20,486 nucleotides of DNA, taken from positions 1 through 20,486 of the forward strand of contig CAAGDU010000021.1 of NCBI GenBank assembly GCA_900768725.1. The letters run 5' to 3'. How positions within the stretch are numbered: position 1 is the first letter of the stretch; every line of letters starts with the position of its first letter. Shown one piece after another: positions 5,650 to 13,604 of the stretch. Source of the stretch: Bacteroidales bacterium. GTDB lineage: Bacteria; Bacteroidota; Bacteroidia; Bacteroidales; Paludibacteraceae. The notes beneath the pieces are model-generated. The model was given only the letters and a program-made list of their open reading frames with translations, made no database searches and had not been told where the DNA came from. The position numbers and the translations under genes were made by a program.

Positions 5650-6351
5650 TTATGCTCGCCAGATATAGCCGTAGCCGGATTTTGTCTGCAAGCGGTCGGC
5701 GTAGGTGCCGAGTTTTTTGCGCAGGTGGGTGATATGTACATCCACGGTGCGCTCTAAGACATAACTTTCGCCTTTCCAAACAGCGTCAAGGAGTTGTTGG
5801 CGGCTGAACATCTGCGCGGGGTGCTGAAGCAAGAACGAAAGCAGTTCGAGTTCTTTGCGCGTGGTGGGGATGTTTTCGCCGTGGATGGTGAGTGTTTTGT
5901 CGGAGAGGTTGATAGTGATTTCCTCATAGGTGATGAGGGAAGATGTGTTGGGTAGTGGGGTAGTGGTGTGGGGATGTTCTTTGTTGGTGCGGCGCAAGAT
6001 GGCTTTCACGCGGGCAAGCACCTCGGTGAGGTGGAAGGGTTTGGTGATATAATCATCGGCACCGAGTTGGAAGCCTTTGAGCACATCAGACTCGCTTGTA
6101 AGGGCAGTGAGGAAGATGATGGGGAAAGTGAGTAAACCACGTTCTTGAAGCAGTTTCGCCAAGTCGGTACCCGACATGCCATCCATCATAATGTCCAGCA
6201 ACAGAAGGTCGGGAGCAGATTGCTCAATGAGGGCAAGCGCTTCTTCGGCGGAGTGGGCTACAGAGGTCCGGTAGCCGGCAGCTTGGAGACTGTAAGAGAG
6301 AATCTGGCAGATATCTTCCTCGTCGTCCACTATCAAGATATGGTTAGCCAT
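5650..6351 (-). CDS. OmpR/PhoB-family response regulator
   Basis: 233 residues. The N-terminal receiver domain has the acidic pair D9/D10 (ILIVDDEED), phospho-acceptor D53 (LLLLDIMMDGMSG), T82 (FLTALTSE) and K104 (DDYITKPF). A linker rich in T and P (about 123-140) leads to a winged-helix DNA-binding domain (TTRKELELLSFLLQHP, VDVHITHLRKKLG, TKSGYGYIWRA), a complete OmpR-type output. It is the first gene of the two-component pair and is preceded by a TAnnTTTG box. PhoB, RprY-like or other regulon identity cannot be fixed from the sequence. The genes on either side suggest, but do not show, a cell-envelope role. Confidence 0.95.
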   Translation of the reverse strand: MANHILIVDDEEDICQILSYSLQAAGYRTSVAHSAEEALALIEQSAPDLLLLDIMMDGMSGTDLAKLLQERGLLTFPIIFLTALTSESDVLKGFQLGADDYITKPFHLTEVLARVKAILRRTNKEHPHTTTPLPNTSSLITYEEITINLSDKTLTIHGENIPTTRKELELLSFLLQHPAQMFSRQQLLDAVWKGESYVLERTVDVHITHLRKKLGTYADRLQTKSGYGYIWRA

Positions 6352-6382
6352 AGTGATTTATATTGCTTGAAACAAAAACCAT

Positions 6383-6415
6383 CAAAAATATAGTCAAGAA
6401 AGAAAGGTCTTTCAA
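6383..6415 (-). promoter_or_regulatory. Promoter of the two-component genes
   Basis: On the minus strand TATTTTTG (6383-6390) lies about 30 nt upstream of the regulator's ATG. A TTG (6413-6415) stands 22 nt further up, slightly wider than the usual 19-21. Confidence 0.5.
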
Positions 6416-6596
6416 CAAATATTACCAAACATTGTTCAAATATTTTTTGACCATTTTCTTTTCAAAATGATAGTTGTCTTGCGAATTGGTTGTCATTTTG
6501 TAAGCCGTTTGGAGATAGTTTAGGTCGGCTTTAGGTCGGCTCTTAGACTGCTGTATGTCCGCTCAAAGGGCAAGTGTCAAAACGGCAGAAAAAGGA

Positions 6597-6651
6597 AAGA
6601 ATGTCTAACAAAGCGTCATTGGATGATATAACTGCTTTGTTAGACATTCTT
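6597..6651 (-). terminator. Terminator of the six-gene envelope operon
   Basis: A perfect 18-bp inverted repeat (6597-6614 and 6634-6651) with a 19-nt loop lies 15 nt past the last operon stop. On the minus strand it is followed by a pyrimidine run (TTCCTTTTT), as in a rho-independent terminator. The rest of 6416-6596 shows only a short duplication of TAGGTCGGCT near 6521-6541 and no gene. Confidence 0.8.
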
Positions 6652-6665
6652 GGGTGTGTTTTAGA

Positions 6666-8075
6666 TTAGTTCATGCGAGTTCCCAGTACATTGAACTCTT
6701 TTCCTTCTGCATTGATGAGAATGAGATGCCCATTGCGAATTTCCTTACGTAAGGTTGATTCGGGGGAAGAGAGAATGTTATCAACTCCTGTTGTAGCATT
6801 GTAAATACCTTTGAATGTGGAGCCATTTAGGGTAGTTGCCTCTATAGTGATGCTTCCTTCTTCGCTGATAACCAATTTGCCTGAAGTAAGCAACCAAATC
6901 TGCATTGGATAAATATAACCTTGATTGAGGTAGGAAGCTTCTGCATTGCAGAACATAGAACCTCCAAAATCAACCGCTTCGTCATCACGATAGCCTGCAT
7001 ATACCGTACCCGATTGTTGTGTATTATTGATTGGGTATTCTCCGGGAACTAATTGTGAGCCAAAAATATAGAGATATACCAACGGATAGCATGTGTATCC
7101 GCTAATTTTAACGGATGTTTTGCTGAGCAATTCGATAGCCATCAAGCCGGTTTGAATTTTGCCTGAATAGGCTTCATCAAACGTTATTGGCGACTTTGGT
7201 GCACCCTCTTCAGGATAACCATCGGGAACTTCTACCATCTTGATACCCTCGAACTTATATTCCTCGCCGCCGGTGGTACCCTTTACCAACGGGGTTTGCT
7301 CTGCATTGATAACGGGTTCGGTGGTAGTAGGAGTGATGTAGGCTACAACCACGCAGTTGTTGGCATCCGCAATGTTAGTCAGCTTGCCGTTGAATGTAGC
7401 AGAAAACTGCTGATTTGATACAGATACTTTATTTCCGGTAGCGGCGGTAAGGAATACGCGCACTACTTTGTTGTGGCGGAACTCTTCCCAACCTTCCCAG
7501 GTATTGTAAGCATCTGCTTGCGCACCGATGAGGTTGTTCTCTTTCACGAGGACGGTAAGCAGGAGCTCGCTGACGGTGGTGTCTGCTACGAGACCGCTTG
7601 CGGTAACATTGAGTTCGCCGCTTGCTGCATCAAACGTATGGTTGATAGTTACCGATGCGTAGGTGGTGGTTTCCAGCGGGCAGGTTAGGTTTGTGATACC
7701 GCCCGGGCTGAAGACTTTGCTATCATCGGTGTACGGTTTGCCATTGTATTTGAATGACCAGTCTTGTGCTTGGCGGTTAAGCATCATAGCAGGTGCTCCC
7801 TCTACGCCGAATTTGGATACCAAGGTGTTGCTTTCCGCGATGGTATATTCATCTTTTTGGTAACCTGCATGGTGGCTCACCCAAATGAAGTTGGTGTCGG
7901 TCCCTACCATCTCTTCAATAGCTTCCATACCGCTTGGGCAATAAACGCATGCCTCGCCGGTGAAGTGCTCAATGAGGTGTTTCTTAGGGAATGATGTCGG
8001 AATCGTGTCCGCAGCATAGGTTATTGATGCCCATAGCAGCAATAACGAAATGGTTGAAATCTTTTTCATACGCAT
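6666..8075 (-). CDS. Omp28-like secreted CxxC protein (last operon gene)
   Basis: 469 residues, exported: signal peptide MRMKKISTISLLLLWASITYA. Then TIPTSFPKKHLIEHFTGEAC begins a thioredoxin-like domain with redox motif C43-V-Y-C46 followed by PSGMEAI, the pattern of Omp28-related proteins. The middle is beta-rich and of unknown function. The C-terminus reads RNGHLILINAEGKEFNVLG, similar to the short tails of exported Bacteroidetes proteins. An in-frame ATG two codons in (8069) is an equally good start. It follows its paralogue (8089-9498) after 13 nt, and shares the same opening and CxYCPSGM motif, so the two look like an old tandem duplication. It probably makes or resolves disulfides outside the cytoplasm; the substrate is unknown. 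Confidence 0.8.
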   Translation of the reverse strand: MRMKKISTISLLLLWASITYAADTIPTSFPKKHLIEHFTGEACVYCPSGMEAIEEMVGTDTNFIWVSHHAGYQKDEYTIAESNTLVSKFGVEGAPAMMLNRQAQDWSFKYNGKPYTDDSKVFSPGGITNLTCPLETTTYASVTINHTFDAASGELNVTASGLVADTTVSELLLTVLVKENNLIGAQADAYNTWEGWEEFRHNKVVRVFLTAATGNKVSVSNQQFSATFNGKLTNIADANNCVVVAYITPTTTEPVINAEQTPLVKGTTGGEEYKFEGIKMVEVPDGYPEEGAPKSPITFDEAYSGKIQTGLMAIELLSKTSVKISGYTCYPLVYLYIFGSQLVPGEYPINNTQQSGTVYAGYRDDEAVDFGGSMFCNAEASYLNQGYIYPMQIWLLTSGKLVISEEGSITIEATTLNGSTFKGIYNATTGVDNILSSPESTLRKEIRNGHLILINAEGKEFNVLGTRMN

Positions 8076-8088
8076 AAAAGTTAGTTAG

Positions 8089-9498
8089 TTATTTTTTGAT
8101 AAATTTGCTGCCATTTTGGATATAGATGCCTTGTGGCAGTTGGGTCGGGTCTTGGTCAATAGGTTGACCGAGGATGTTATAAATCGTTTGATTATCAGCG
8201 TCCTGCTCTGTATAGTCGATGGCGGTGGATATGTTGTAAACACCTTCCACCTCTGTACCGTAGCAGGTGCCGACTTTGAAATAGATGTTACCGTCTTTGT
8301 CCATGGTGAGGGAGCCTGACTGCATGCGCCAAGTGGCAGCCGCCACAATCTGCTTATTTTGCAGGTATTGTGCCGAAGCATAAATCAGCAGCGAGCCGCC
8401 CAAAGAGCCTAAGGTATCTACGCGGAAGCCGGCAACGACCGAGTTGAAGGACAGGTCATCCAATACGGGGTACGTTCCCGGTTGCAACTTATTGTCTGTG
8501 GTAACCACATAAAGCAGGGCAACCGGCTTGCAGGCACCGAAATAGAAACTTGTGTTTCCTTCCGGGCGCAAGTTGGTAGTTGAGAGTAACATGATTTGCA
8601 GAATATTGGGGTTAACCTTCTCTTGCGCTAAAATTTGTGAGAATACGATAGGGGTCTTAGGTTGTGCCTTTTGCATGATACCATAAGAAATGTTGCTATT
8701 GCCGCCGTCCGTACCCTCCACGAGCGGTACCTCTGCTGCGTTATATACCTCATAGCCGTCCGTCTTCGTAGCAAAAGCCACGATGGTGCAGTTCTCGTCC
8801 ACCCATGTGCTGTCCACCGTTACGGTGTAGGTCTTGCTATAGGTTTGATTGGTAACGGCGATTTCGTCTCCAATGGCTTTGGAGCAATAGAAATCGCGAA
8901 GGGTTGCCATGTGGAGATACTCTTTCCAATAACCATTCCATGCGAAAAGGGCATCCAATTGTTCTCCTGCGAGTGCATTCTCCTTGATAACCGTACTCAC
9001 GTTGATTGCACTGATAGTGGGATTAGCCACTTGTCCGTGTACTGTGATTTGGAGTTCGCGTGTAGTCGAGTTATACTCACGGTCGATAATAACAGAAAGC
9101 ACTGCCGTATCGGCATCATTCATCTTGAGCGAGCCATCCACTAAAGCACTTGGCTCATACAAACGACTCTTAACACCATTGATTTTTTGGTAGTTACGAT
9201 TTAGCATAATCATCGGGCTACTCGTAACGTTAAAGATATTTTTGATGTTATTGCTCTCCGATATGGTGTATTTATCCGTACTAAAGCCTTGGTGGTGGGC
9301 AATCCATATATACTTATCCGGATTCTGATAGAGTGCTTGGTTGATAGCCATCATACCGCTAGGACAATATCTACACTTTTGACTGGTGAATTGCTCCAAC
9401 AGCACCTTACGAGGGAAAGATGTAGGGATAGTTTCTTCTGCTGCGATGGATAGGGAGATACCCACCAACATTATAATAGATAGAATCGTTTTCTTCAT
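8089..9498 (-). CDS. Omp28-like secreted CxxC protein with T9SS-like tail
   Basis: 469 residues. Signal peptide of about 20 residues (MKKTILSIIMLVGISLSIAA), then ETIPTSFPRKVLLEQFTSQK and C42-R-Y-C45 PSGMMAI, a thioredoxin-fold active site of the Omp28 kind. About 230 residues of beta-rich sequence follow. The end, YNILGQPID...LPQGIYIQNGSKFIKK, is the compact tail common on por-type exported proteins in Bacteroidales. Spacing is 15 nt from the preceding gene and 13 nt to the next. Paralogue of the 6666-8075 product, but with a clearly different final 40 residues. Enzymatic role (thiol oxidase, isomerase or only binding) is not decided by the sequence. Confidence 0.82.
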   Translation of the reverse strand: MKKTILSIIMLVGISLSIAAEETIPTSFPRKVLLEQFTSQKCRYCPSGMMAINQALYQNPDKYIWIAHHQGFSTDKYTISESNNIKNIFNVTSSPMIMLNRNYQKINGVKSRLYEPSALVDGSLKMNDADTAVLSVIIDREYNSTTRELQITVHGQVANPTISAINVSTVIKENALAGEQLDALFAWNGYWKEYLHMATLRDFYCSKAIGDEIAVTNQTYSKTYTVTVDSTWVDENCTIVAFATKTDGYEVYNAAEVPLVEGTDGGNSNISYGIMQKAQPKTPIVFSQILAQEKVNPNILQIMLLSTTNLRPEGNTSFYFGACKPVALLYVVTTDNKLQPGTYPVLDDLSFNSVVAGFRVDTLGSLGGSLLIYASAQYLQNKQIVAAATWRMQSGSLTMDKDGNIYFKVGTCYGTEVEGVYNISTAIDYTEQDADNQTIYNILGQPIDQDPTQLPQGIYIQNGSKFIKK

Positions 9499-9513
9499 GA
9501 TTAGGTAGTATTC

Positions 9514-10101
9514 TTATTGTTTAACCACTTTTTTGCCGTTTACGATATAGATTCCTTTGGGCAGTTCGTCAAGGCTTGTAGCCGCAATGCGCTGTCCGAG
9601 GATGGTGAAGATACCTTTGACGGTCGGATTGACCTCCGTCTGGGTAAGGGCAGTAGCAGAATAAACAAAATCCACTGTTAGGGTAATATCTTTGTTCACG
9701 CCATCCGAGAACGTATAGGAGATAGTTTCCGTGCCTTCTTCTATGGGTTCATAGTGAATAGTAATTTCGCTTTGGGCAGGTGTGGAAACGGTATAATCAA
9801 TCTCTTGTGTGAATTGTCTGTTGGTGGAAACACATTTGGCACCTGAGCAGAAAGAATCAAAATAGACGGTGTCGGAACGTTGAATAGTAACCTTAATGTT
9901 TTGAGTCTCATCGGATTTCATAGAGCCGATTACCAACATAGCTATTTCACCAAATTCTTCCTTAAAGTCGGTAATGGTGATTTTTGTATCTTCAGTAAGG
10001 GAGGCTCCTTCTTCCCCTATTTGGTTGATAAACACGTTTAATGATGCATGGCTCGCAATAGCCATAGAAAAGCACAATACAGATGTAAGAATTTTTTTCA
10101 T
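9514..10101 (-). CDS. Small secreted beta-rich protein with T9SS-like tail
   Basis: 195 residues; signal peptide MKKILTSVLCFSMAIASHAS. The mature part resembles an Ig-like or HYDIN-type beta domain (ITIHYEPIEEGTETISYTFS, then ITLTVDFVY) with one cysteine pair, FCSGAKC near residue 85. The last ~33 residues (FTILGQRIAATSLDELPKGI, then YIVNGKKVVKQ) match the tail of the neighbouring Omp28-like protein, so both are probably exported the same way. It lies between Omp28-like genes with 13-15 nt gaps, hence co-transcribed. No known family is recognised with confidence. A structural or substrate partner of the CxxC proteins is a guess based on position. Confidence 0.75.
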   Translation of the reverse strand: MKKILTSVLCFSMAIASHASLNVFINQIGEEGASLTEDTKITITDFKEEFGEIAMLVIGSMKSDETQNIKVTIQRSDTVYFDSFCSGAKCVSTNRQFTQEIDYTVSTPAQSEITIHYEPIEEGTETISYTFSDGVNKDITLTVDFVYSATALTQTEVNPTVKGIFTILGQRIAATSLDELPKGIYIVNGKKVVKQ

Positions 10102-10114
10102 ATTGCTAATGTTT

Positions 10115-10948
10115 TTAATAGTTTACTGTGGTTTGTGTGGCTTGTATGATTTCGCCGTTGGCGTACAGGGCTGCTACGATATGGCAGTTCTTGGGCACTA
10201 CTTTCTCGGGCAGGGTATATTGGAAAGTGCGGGTTACATTCTCATCCGCGGGCAAGGTCAGCGGGGCACCGTTGGGGGCAGCAATGGCATCGCGCAGCAG
10301 GTGGTTGCGCAGATAGTTGTTGGTGGTGCTGTCGGGGAAGTACTGTGCGCTGACGATATTATCCTCCGTGAGCCATACATACAAAGAGCATGCCAAATCC
10401 TGCTCCGAACGATTATTTATCCGGCATTCTATCTCGTGATTGTCATTTGTAGTAAGGTGCATATCCACCTTATTGTCATCCATCAGAGCGAGGTATATCA
10501 TAGAGCCCCATTGCGACGGGTCTTTTAGGTATTCTTTCTTTCCTGAGCCGTCATCAAACAATGCCAAGTCCACTGAGCCGATGGGCAAAGGAGTGGTACT
10601 CGTGCCCCCCATGGCGATGAAAAGCGAGTCTGCCGCAGGGCAGGTGTAGTCGTACTCGGGATATTTTGTAGGTGGCTTTGTAAGTCCGCTGGTGGCAGGG
10701 TGTGCTTCTATCACAATCAGTCGGTCGCCGTATTGCTCCAGCAGTTTGTGGGCTTCCTCTGCCGCATTGGGGCAGTTGACGCATTTCCATGCCGAGAAGT
10801 CAATCAGCAGGCAGGTTTTTTCGGTCTCGTTGGTCTCTACGGGGAGCAGGCGGTCGTTCTCCGGGATGACTTGGCATGCCGCCAAGCAGAGCACCACTGC
10901 CAAGCAGAGGGAGAAAAACGGGATATATGGTTTGGTAGAAGATATCAT
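10115..10948 (-). CDS. Omp28-like CxxC lipoprotein
   Basis: 277 residues. Lipoprotein signal with lipobox LAAC, predicted lipidated Cys25. A thioredoxin-like domain follows: TCLLIDFSAWKC56-V-N-C59-PNAAEEAHKLLEQYGDRLIV. WKCVNCP is the typical active-site form of Omp28-type lipoproteins. The remainder includes TTPLPIGSVD and a beta-rich C-terminal half with no T9SS-like tail. It therefore stays anchored in the envelope while the two larger relatives downstream may be exported. Downstream gap is 13 nt. The 135-nt upstream gap to the DUF6029 gene is repeat DNA with no clear promoter, so read-through from the tlpA promoter is likely. Role as anchored thiol-disulfide protein is inferred. Confidence 0.85.
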   Translation of the reverse strand: MISSTKPYIPFFSLCLAVVLCLAACQVIPENDRLLPVETNETEKTCLLIDFSAWKCVNCPNAAEEAHKLLEQYGDRLIVIEAHPATSGLTKPPTKYPEYDYTCPAADSLFIAMGGTSTTPLPIGSVDLALFDDGSGKKEYLKDPSQWGSMIYLALMDDNKVDMHLTTNDNHEIECRINNRSEQDLACSLYVWLTEDNIVSAQYFPDSTTNNYLRNHLLRDAIAAPNGAPLTLPADENVTRTFQYTLPEKVVPKNCHIVAALYANGEIIQATQTTVNY

Positions 10949-10951
10949 TGG

Positions 10952-11038
10952 GATTTACGATTTACGTATTTACGATTTATCGGAGTTATCGGATTATTCA
11001 GAATTATCAGATTATTCAGAATTATCAGATTATTCAGA
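10952..11038. repeat. 18-bp tandem repeat in operon spacer
   Basis: GATTATTCAGAATTATCA occurs at 10992-11009 and 11010-11027 and partly at 11028-11038. A degenerate copy stands at 10974-10991 (GATTTATCGGAGTTATCG), and GATTTAC-type units at 10952-10973. It lies inside the six-gene operon. The period is a multiple of three, but no ORF with a plausible start uses it. Confidence 0.75.
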
Positions 11039-11049
11039 GCATGCGCCCT

Positions 11050-11079
11050 CATAATTCATAATTCTTAATTCATAATTAA
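11050..11079. repeat. taattc repeat after the DUF6029 gene
   Basis: An AT-rich repeat of CATAATTC/TTAATTC units, directly downstream of the DUF6029 stop. A sister copy at 12815-12837 contains the upstream ATG of the same gene. Both are in the same orientation and share CCCTCATAATTC. Confidence 0.65.
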
Positions 11080-11083
11080 AAAA

Positions 11084-12802
11084 CTACCATGAGAAGTTGT
11101 AGGTGATGTTCACGCCTTCTTGCTTGGGTACGTAGCGGCAGACGCCTCCGGAGCAGTTGTAGCCTGCGCGTGTCTTGGTGTAGCCTGCCATGAGGCGATG
11201 GGCTTTGCGCTGCCATGTGGCTGCTATGGTGTAGAAATGGCGGTCTTCGGGTTCTTCGTTGCCATAGCCGATGTTGTATTGGTATTGCGCGGAGAGCATG
11301 AGTTGCTTCCAGAGGCTGATTTCGTAGAGCGCGAAGAACCACTGCCCAAGGTCTTGCTTGGTGTAGAGATACTGCACCTCCGCCCGCATCTGAATGTTCT
11401 TGTTCACCGCATACTTGGCTTCCACCACGGCGATGCCGGCATGAATCATGTCGCCGTGTCCCTCCACAATTCTCTTGTTGTAGCCTTGATACATCAGCAT
11501 GGCACCGAGATACCACTGCTTGTTGATTTTCTTGTTCAGTTCGAGGTTCACGTCGGTGTAGTAGGTTTCTTTGCCGATACCCCACCACGAGGCGTTGTCC
11601 GAAAGGATACGCTCATCGCTGAGCCCGCGGATATGGGAGGCATTGAGTTTGAGCGTAGTGCCGTATTTGCCGCCCATGGGAGTGCCGCGTTTCCATGTGT
11701 ATCGCACCTCGCCTTGGAACGCCCACTCGTTGCCCATCGCTTCGGTGGCGTAGGGGTAGAGCGTCGCAAGGGCATAAGTATGCTGGTTGGCGAAAGGCGG
11801 CATGTGGTTGAGCATGCCCGACAGGTTGTTCACCTTGCGGTCGGAGCGGAACGACATGTTCTCCGAGCGTTTGGCTTGAAGGATGACCGACATGCCTTTC
11901 TGCGAGTAGCTGAGCGAGAGCAGGAGCGCCTCGCCGTGCTTATAGGAGTAGTTGTTGACGATGGTGGGGTCGTTGGCTTTGTAGGCATATTCGATGAGCG
12001 CATTCCAGCCTTTCATCTGCAACTGCGCCCGCACATCGCCCGCGCCAACCCACTCGGGCAGGTTGTACATGTAGGGCTGGTTGCCAATGGAAGTGATAAT
12101 GGTATCCATCCGCTGATACTTGCTGACATAACTGCCGCCGATGGTCAGGTTCGCCCCAGCGTCTTGCATGGCTTGCGACCACTCGTGGATGCCCAACTCC
12201 ACGTTACCGCCGATGGTGGCATCCTGCGTGTAGTTCCAGCCGCCTGCGCCATCGGTGTAGCAGTTCCAATAGCGCCGCTGCTTGCCGCCGATGACGGTGG
12301 CGTAGATGCCTTTGTAAGGTGTAAATTCTATTTTGCCACCACGAAGCGCGTTGTCTATACCGAGCGGACGATCTTCGTAGAGTCGAAGTATGAAGCCCGA
12401 GCCAAACTGCCCGTACACATCGCCCACCGTAACACGTCCCCATTGGAAGGGCAGCGCCACATGCAGGTGGCTCAGACCGTAGCCCCCGAAGTCGGCATCG
12501 TAGCCCAGCAGCGGCCATTGCGTCAACTCGCCGCGGAGCATCACCTCTACGCCCTGAAAACCTGCTTTGTTGTCGCCGTTGTGCTCGTAGCGCACGCCGA
12601 GGTCGAGGTAGGTATTGCTCAGGTGGTCTATCTTTGCCCAATCGGCTTTCGGCGTGGTGCGGTCGGCATCTACGTTCACCGTAGGAAACAGGCTCTCATG
12701 CTGCAGACCGCCTGTAACATACACGGTGTCCTTCTGCGCATGGGCAGCCATCGGCAGCACCAGTAGCCCGACAAGAGCAAAGAGGAATGTCGAAAAACGC
12801 AT
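11084..12802 (-). CDS. DUF6029-type outer-membrane beta-barrel protein
   Basis: About 572 residues with signal peptide MRFSTFLFALVGLLVLPMAA, cleaved near AHA-QK. The rest is made of alternating aromatic beta strands with short turns (VTVGDVYGQFGSGFILRLYE, GKIEFTPYKGIYATVIGG, VNITYNFSW at the end), the pattern of a transmembrane barrel ending in an aromatic residue. It resembles the DUF6029 family of Bacteroidetes, whose function is not established. An unusual cysteine pair NCSGGVC lies close to the C-terminus (about 550 and 555) in what would be the last loops. Start: ATG 12817 belongs to a dispersed AT-rich repeat, while ATG 12802 is preceded by GAGGG and gives a better signal peptide, so I prefer 12802. 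It follows tlpA by about 20-35 nt, so it is co-transcribed. Possible partner of the redox proteins, by context only. Confidence 0.8.
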   Translation of the reverse strand: MRFSTFLFALVGLLVLPMAAHAQKDTVYVTGGLQHESLFPTVNVDADRTTPKADWAKIDHLSNTYLDLGVRYEHNGDNKAGFQGVEVMLRGELTQWPLLGYDADFGGYGLSHLHVALPFQWGRVTVGDVYGQFGSGFILRLYEDRPLGIDNALRGGKIEFTPYKGIYATVIGGKQRRYWNCYTDGAGGWNYTQDATIGGNVELGIHEWSQAMQDAGANLTIGGSYVSKYQRMDTIITSIGNQPYMYNLPEWVGAGDVRAQLQMKGWNALIEYAYKANDPTIVNNYSYKHGEALLLSLSYSQKGMSVILQAKRSENMSFRSDRKVNNLSGMLNHMPPFANQHTYALATLYPYATEAMGNEWAFQGEVRYTWKRGTPMGGKYGTTLKLNASHIRGLSDERILSDNASWWGIGKETYYTDVNLELNKKINKQWYLGAMLMYQGYNKRIVEGHGDMIHAGIAVVEAKYAVNKNIQMRAEVQYLYTKQDLGQWFFALYEISLWKQLMLSAQYQYNIGYGNEEPEDRHFYTIAATWQRKAHRLMAGYTKTRAGYNCSGGVCRYVPKQEGVNITYNFSW

Positions 12803-12814
12803 TGGCAATACCCT

Positions 12815-12837
12815 CATAATTCTTAATTCTTAATTAG
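12815..12837. repeat. taattc repeat between tlpA and the DUF6029 gene
   Basis: CATAATTCTTAATTCTTAAT-type repeat filling the 21-nt gap after tlpA and contributing an ATG (12815-12817, minus strand) in frame with the downstream gene. Second copy at 11050-11079. Confidence 0.65.
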
Positions 12838-12838
12838 C

Positions 12839-13327
12839 CTACAACCCGCTGATGATTTCGTAGATTTCCGTCTCGCCGCCATCGGTGTAGCCGGTGTGGT
12901 TATAGACGATTTTGCCTTTGCCATCGAGGATGAAGAGATGCGGGACGTTCTGCACGTTCATCGCGCGTTTGAAGTCGCCGTTGGGGTCGAGCAGCACCTC
13001 GTACTCCCAGCCGAATCCGTCCACCAAGGGTTTCACCTTGTTGGCATCTTGCGCTTGGTCAATGGAGACGATAATCATCTTCACGCCCGTCTCGTCTTGC
13101 CAGTCGGCATAGACCTCGTGGATGGCTTTCAACTCGCGCAAACAGGGCTTGCACCACGTTGCCCAGAAGGAGATAATCACAGGTTTACCGGCATTGCTGA
13201 TAGTGCTGGTCTGTACGGTCTTGCCGTTGATGTCTTGCAGACGAACATTGGGTAACTCGGCGCGGAGACTCATACTTGCGCCCAAAAGCATGGCGAATGC
13301 CAAGGTAAGGACTTTTATACTCTTCAT
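12839..13327 (-). CDS. TlpA-like periplasmic thioredoxin
   Basis: 162 residues: signal peptide MKSIKVLTLAFAMLLGASMS, then an AhpC/TSA- or TlpA-type thioredoxin fold. Active site W58-C-K-P-C62 in FWATWCKPCLREL, with cis-Pro129 in NVPHLFIL. It should reduce disulfides in periplasmic or exported proteins, or pass electrons to them. An in-frame upstream start at 13435 is rejected because the promoter at 13364-13395 would place it before the transcript start; ATG 13327 also gives a clean signal peptide. It is the first gene of the six-gene envelope operon and so the probable electron donor or partner of the CxxC proteins downstream. That pathway is inference; the fold and motif are plain. Confidence 0.9.
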   Translation of the reverse strand: MKSIKVLTLAFAMLLGASMSLRAELPNVRLQDINGKTVQTSTISNAGKPVIISFWATWCKPCLRELKAIHEVYADWQDETGVKMIIVSIDQAQDANKVKPLVDGFGWEYEVLLDPNGDFKRAMNVQNVPHLFILDGKGKIVYNHTGYTDGGETEIYEIISGL

Positions 13328-13363
13328 AATCAGTAATTGTTTCAATGGGTTGTAAATTGTGCG

Positions 13364-13395
13364 CAAAGATACAACTTTTTTTCCGAATGTGCAAA
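13364..13395 (-). promoter_or_regulatory. Promoter of the tlpA-led operon
   Basis: On the minus strand TTTG (13392-13395), 20 nt, TATCTTTG (13364-13371): an exact Bacteroidetes promoter, followed by a ~30-nt leader to the tlpA start. It decides the tlpA start at 13327. Confidence 0.8.
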
Positions 13396-13537
13396 TATTT
13401 TCTTTGTTTTTCTCGTAGGAAGTCGCATATTGCAAATGAGTTCGACTATGTATATGGTTAAAGAGGGTATATTATGAGTTGAGATAAGATCTTGGTATTA
13501 CAAGTAAACTAAAATTTACGTGGTCATCTTTTACCCC

Positions 13538-13568
13538 TTGCATAATTAAAAAAAAAGCAGTACCTTTG
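13538..13568 (+). promoter_or_regulatory. Promoter of era
   Basis: TTG (13538-13540), 20 nt, TACCTTTG (13561-13568). It leaves a leader of roughly 115 nt before the era ATG. Divergent from the tlpA promoter; the ~140 nt between the two promoters shows nothing else. Confidence 0.8.
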
Positions 13569-13604
13569 CAGCGCGCCAGAAAACTAAAGAACATTGAGAA
13601 ATAG

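Noticed and set aside
4725..6351. The two-component pair as PorX/PorY, the known T9SS regulators
   Set aside because: The regulator has an OmpR-type winged helix, not the PglZ-type output of PorX.
11120..12766. A 548-codon open frame on the plus strand opposite the DUF6029 gene
   Set aside because: It is the mirror of a gene with signal peptide and barrel pattern; its own translation has no family features, and codon bias of the real gene easily keeps this frame open.
13328..13435. Longer N-terminus for the TlpA-like protein from 13435
   Set aside because: It spans the promoter and would bury the signal peptide; ATG 13327 fits both.
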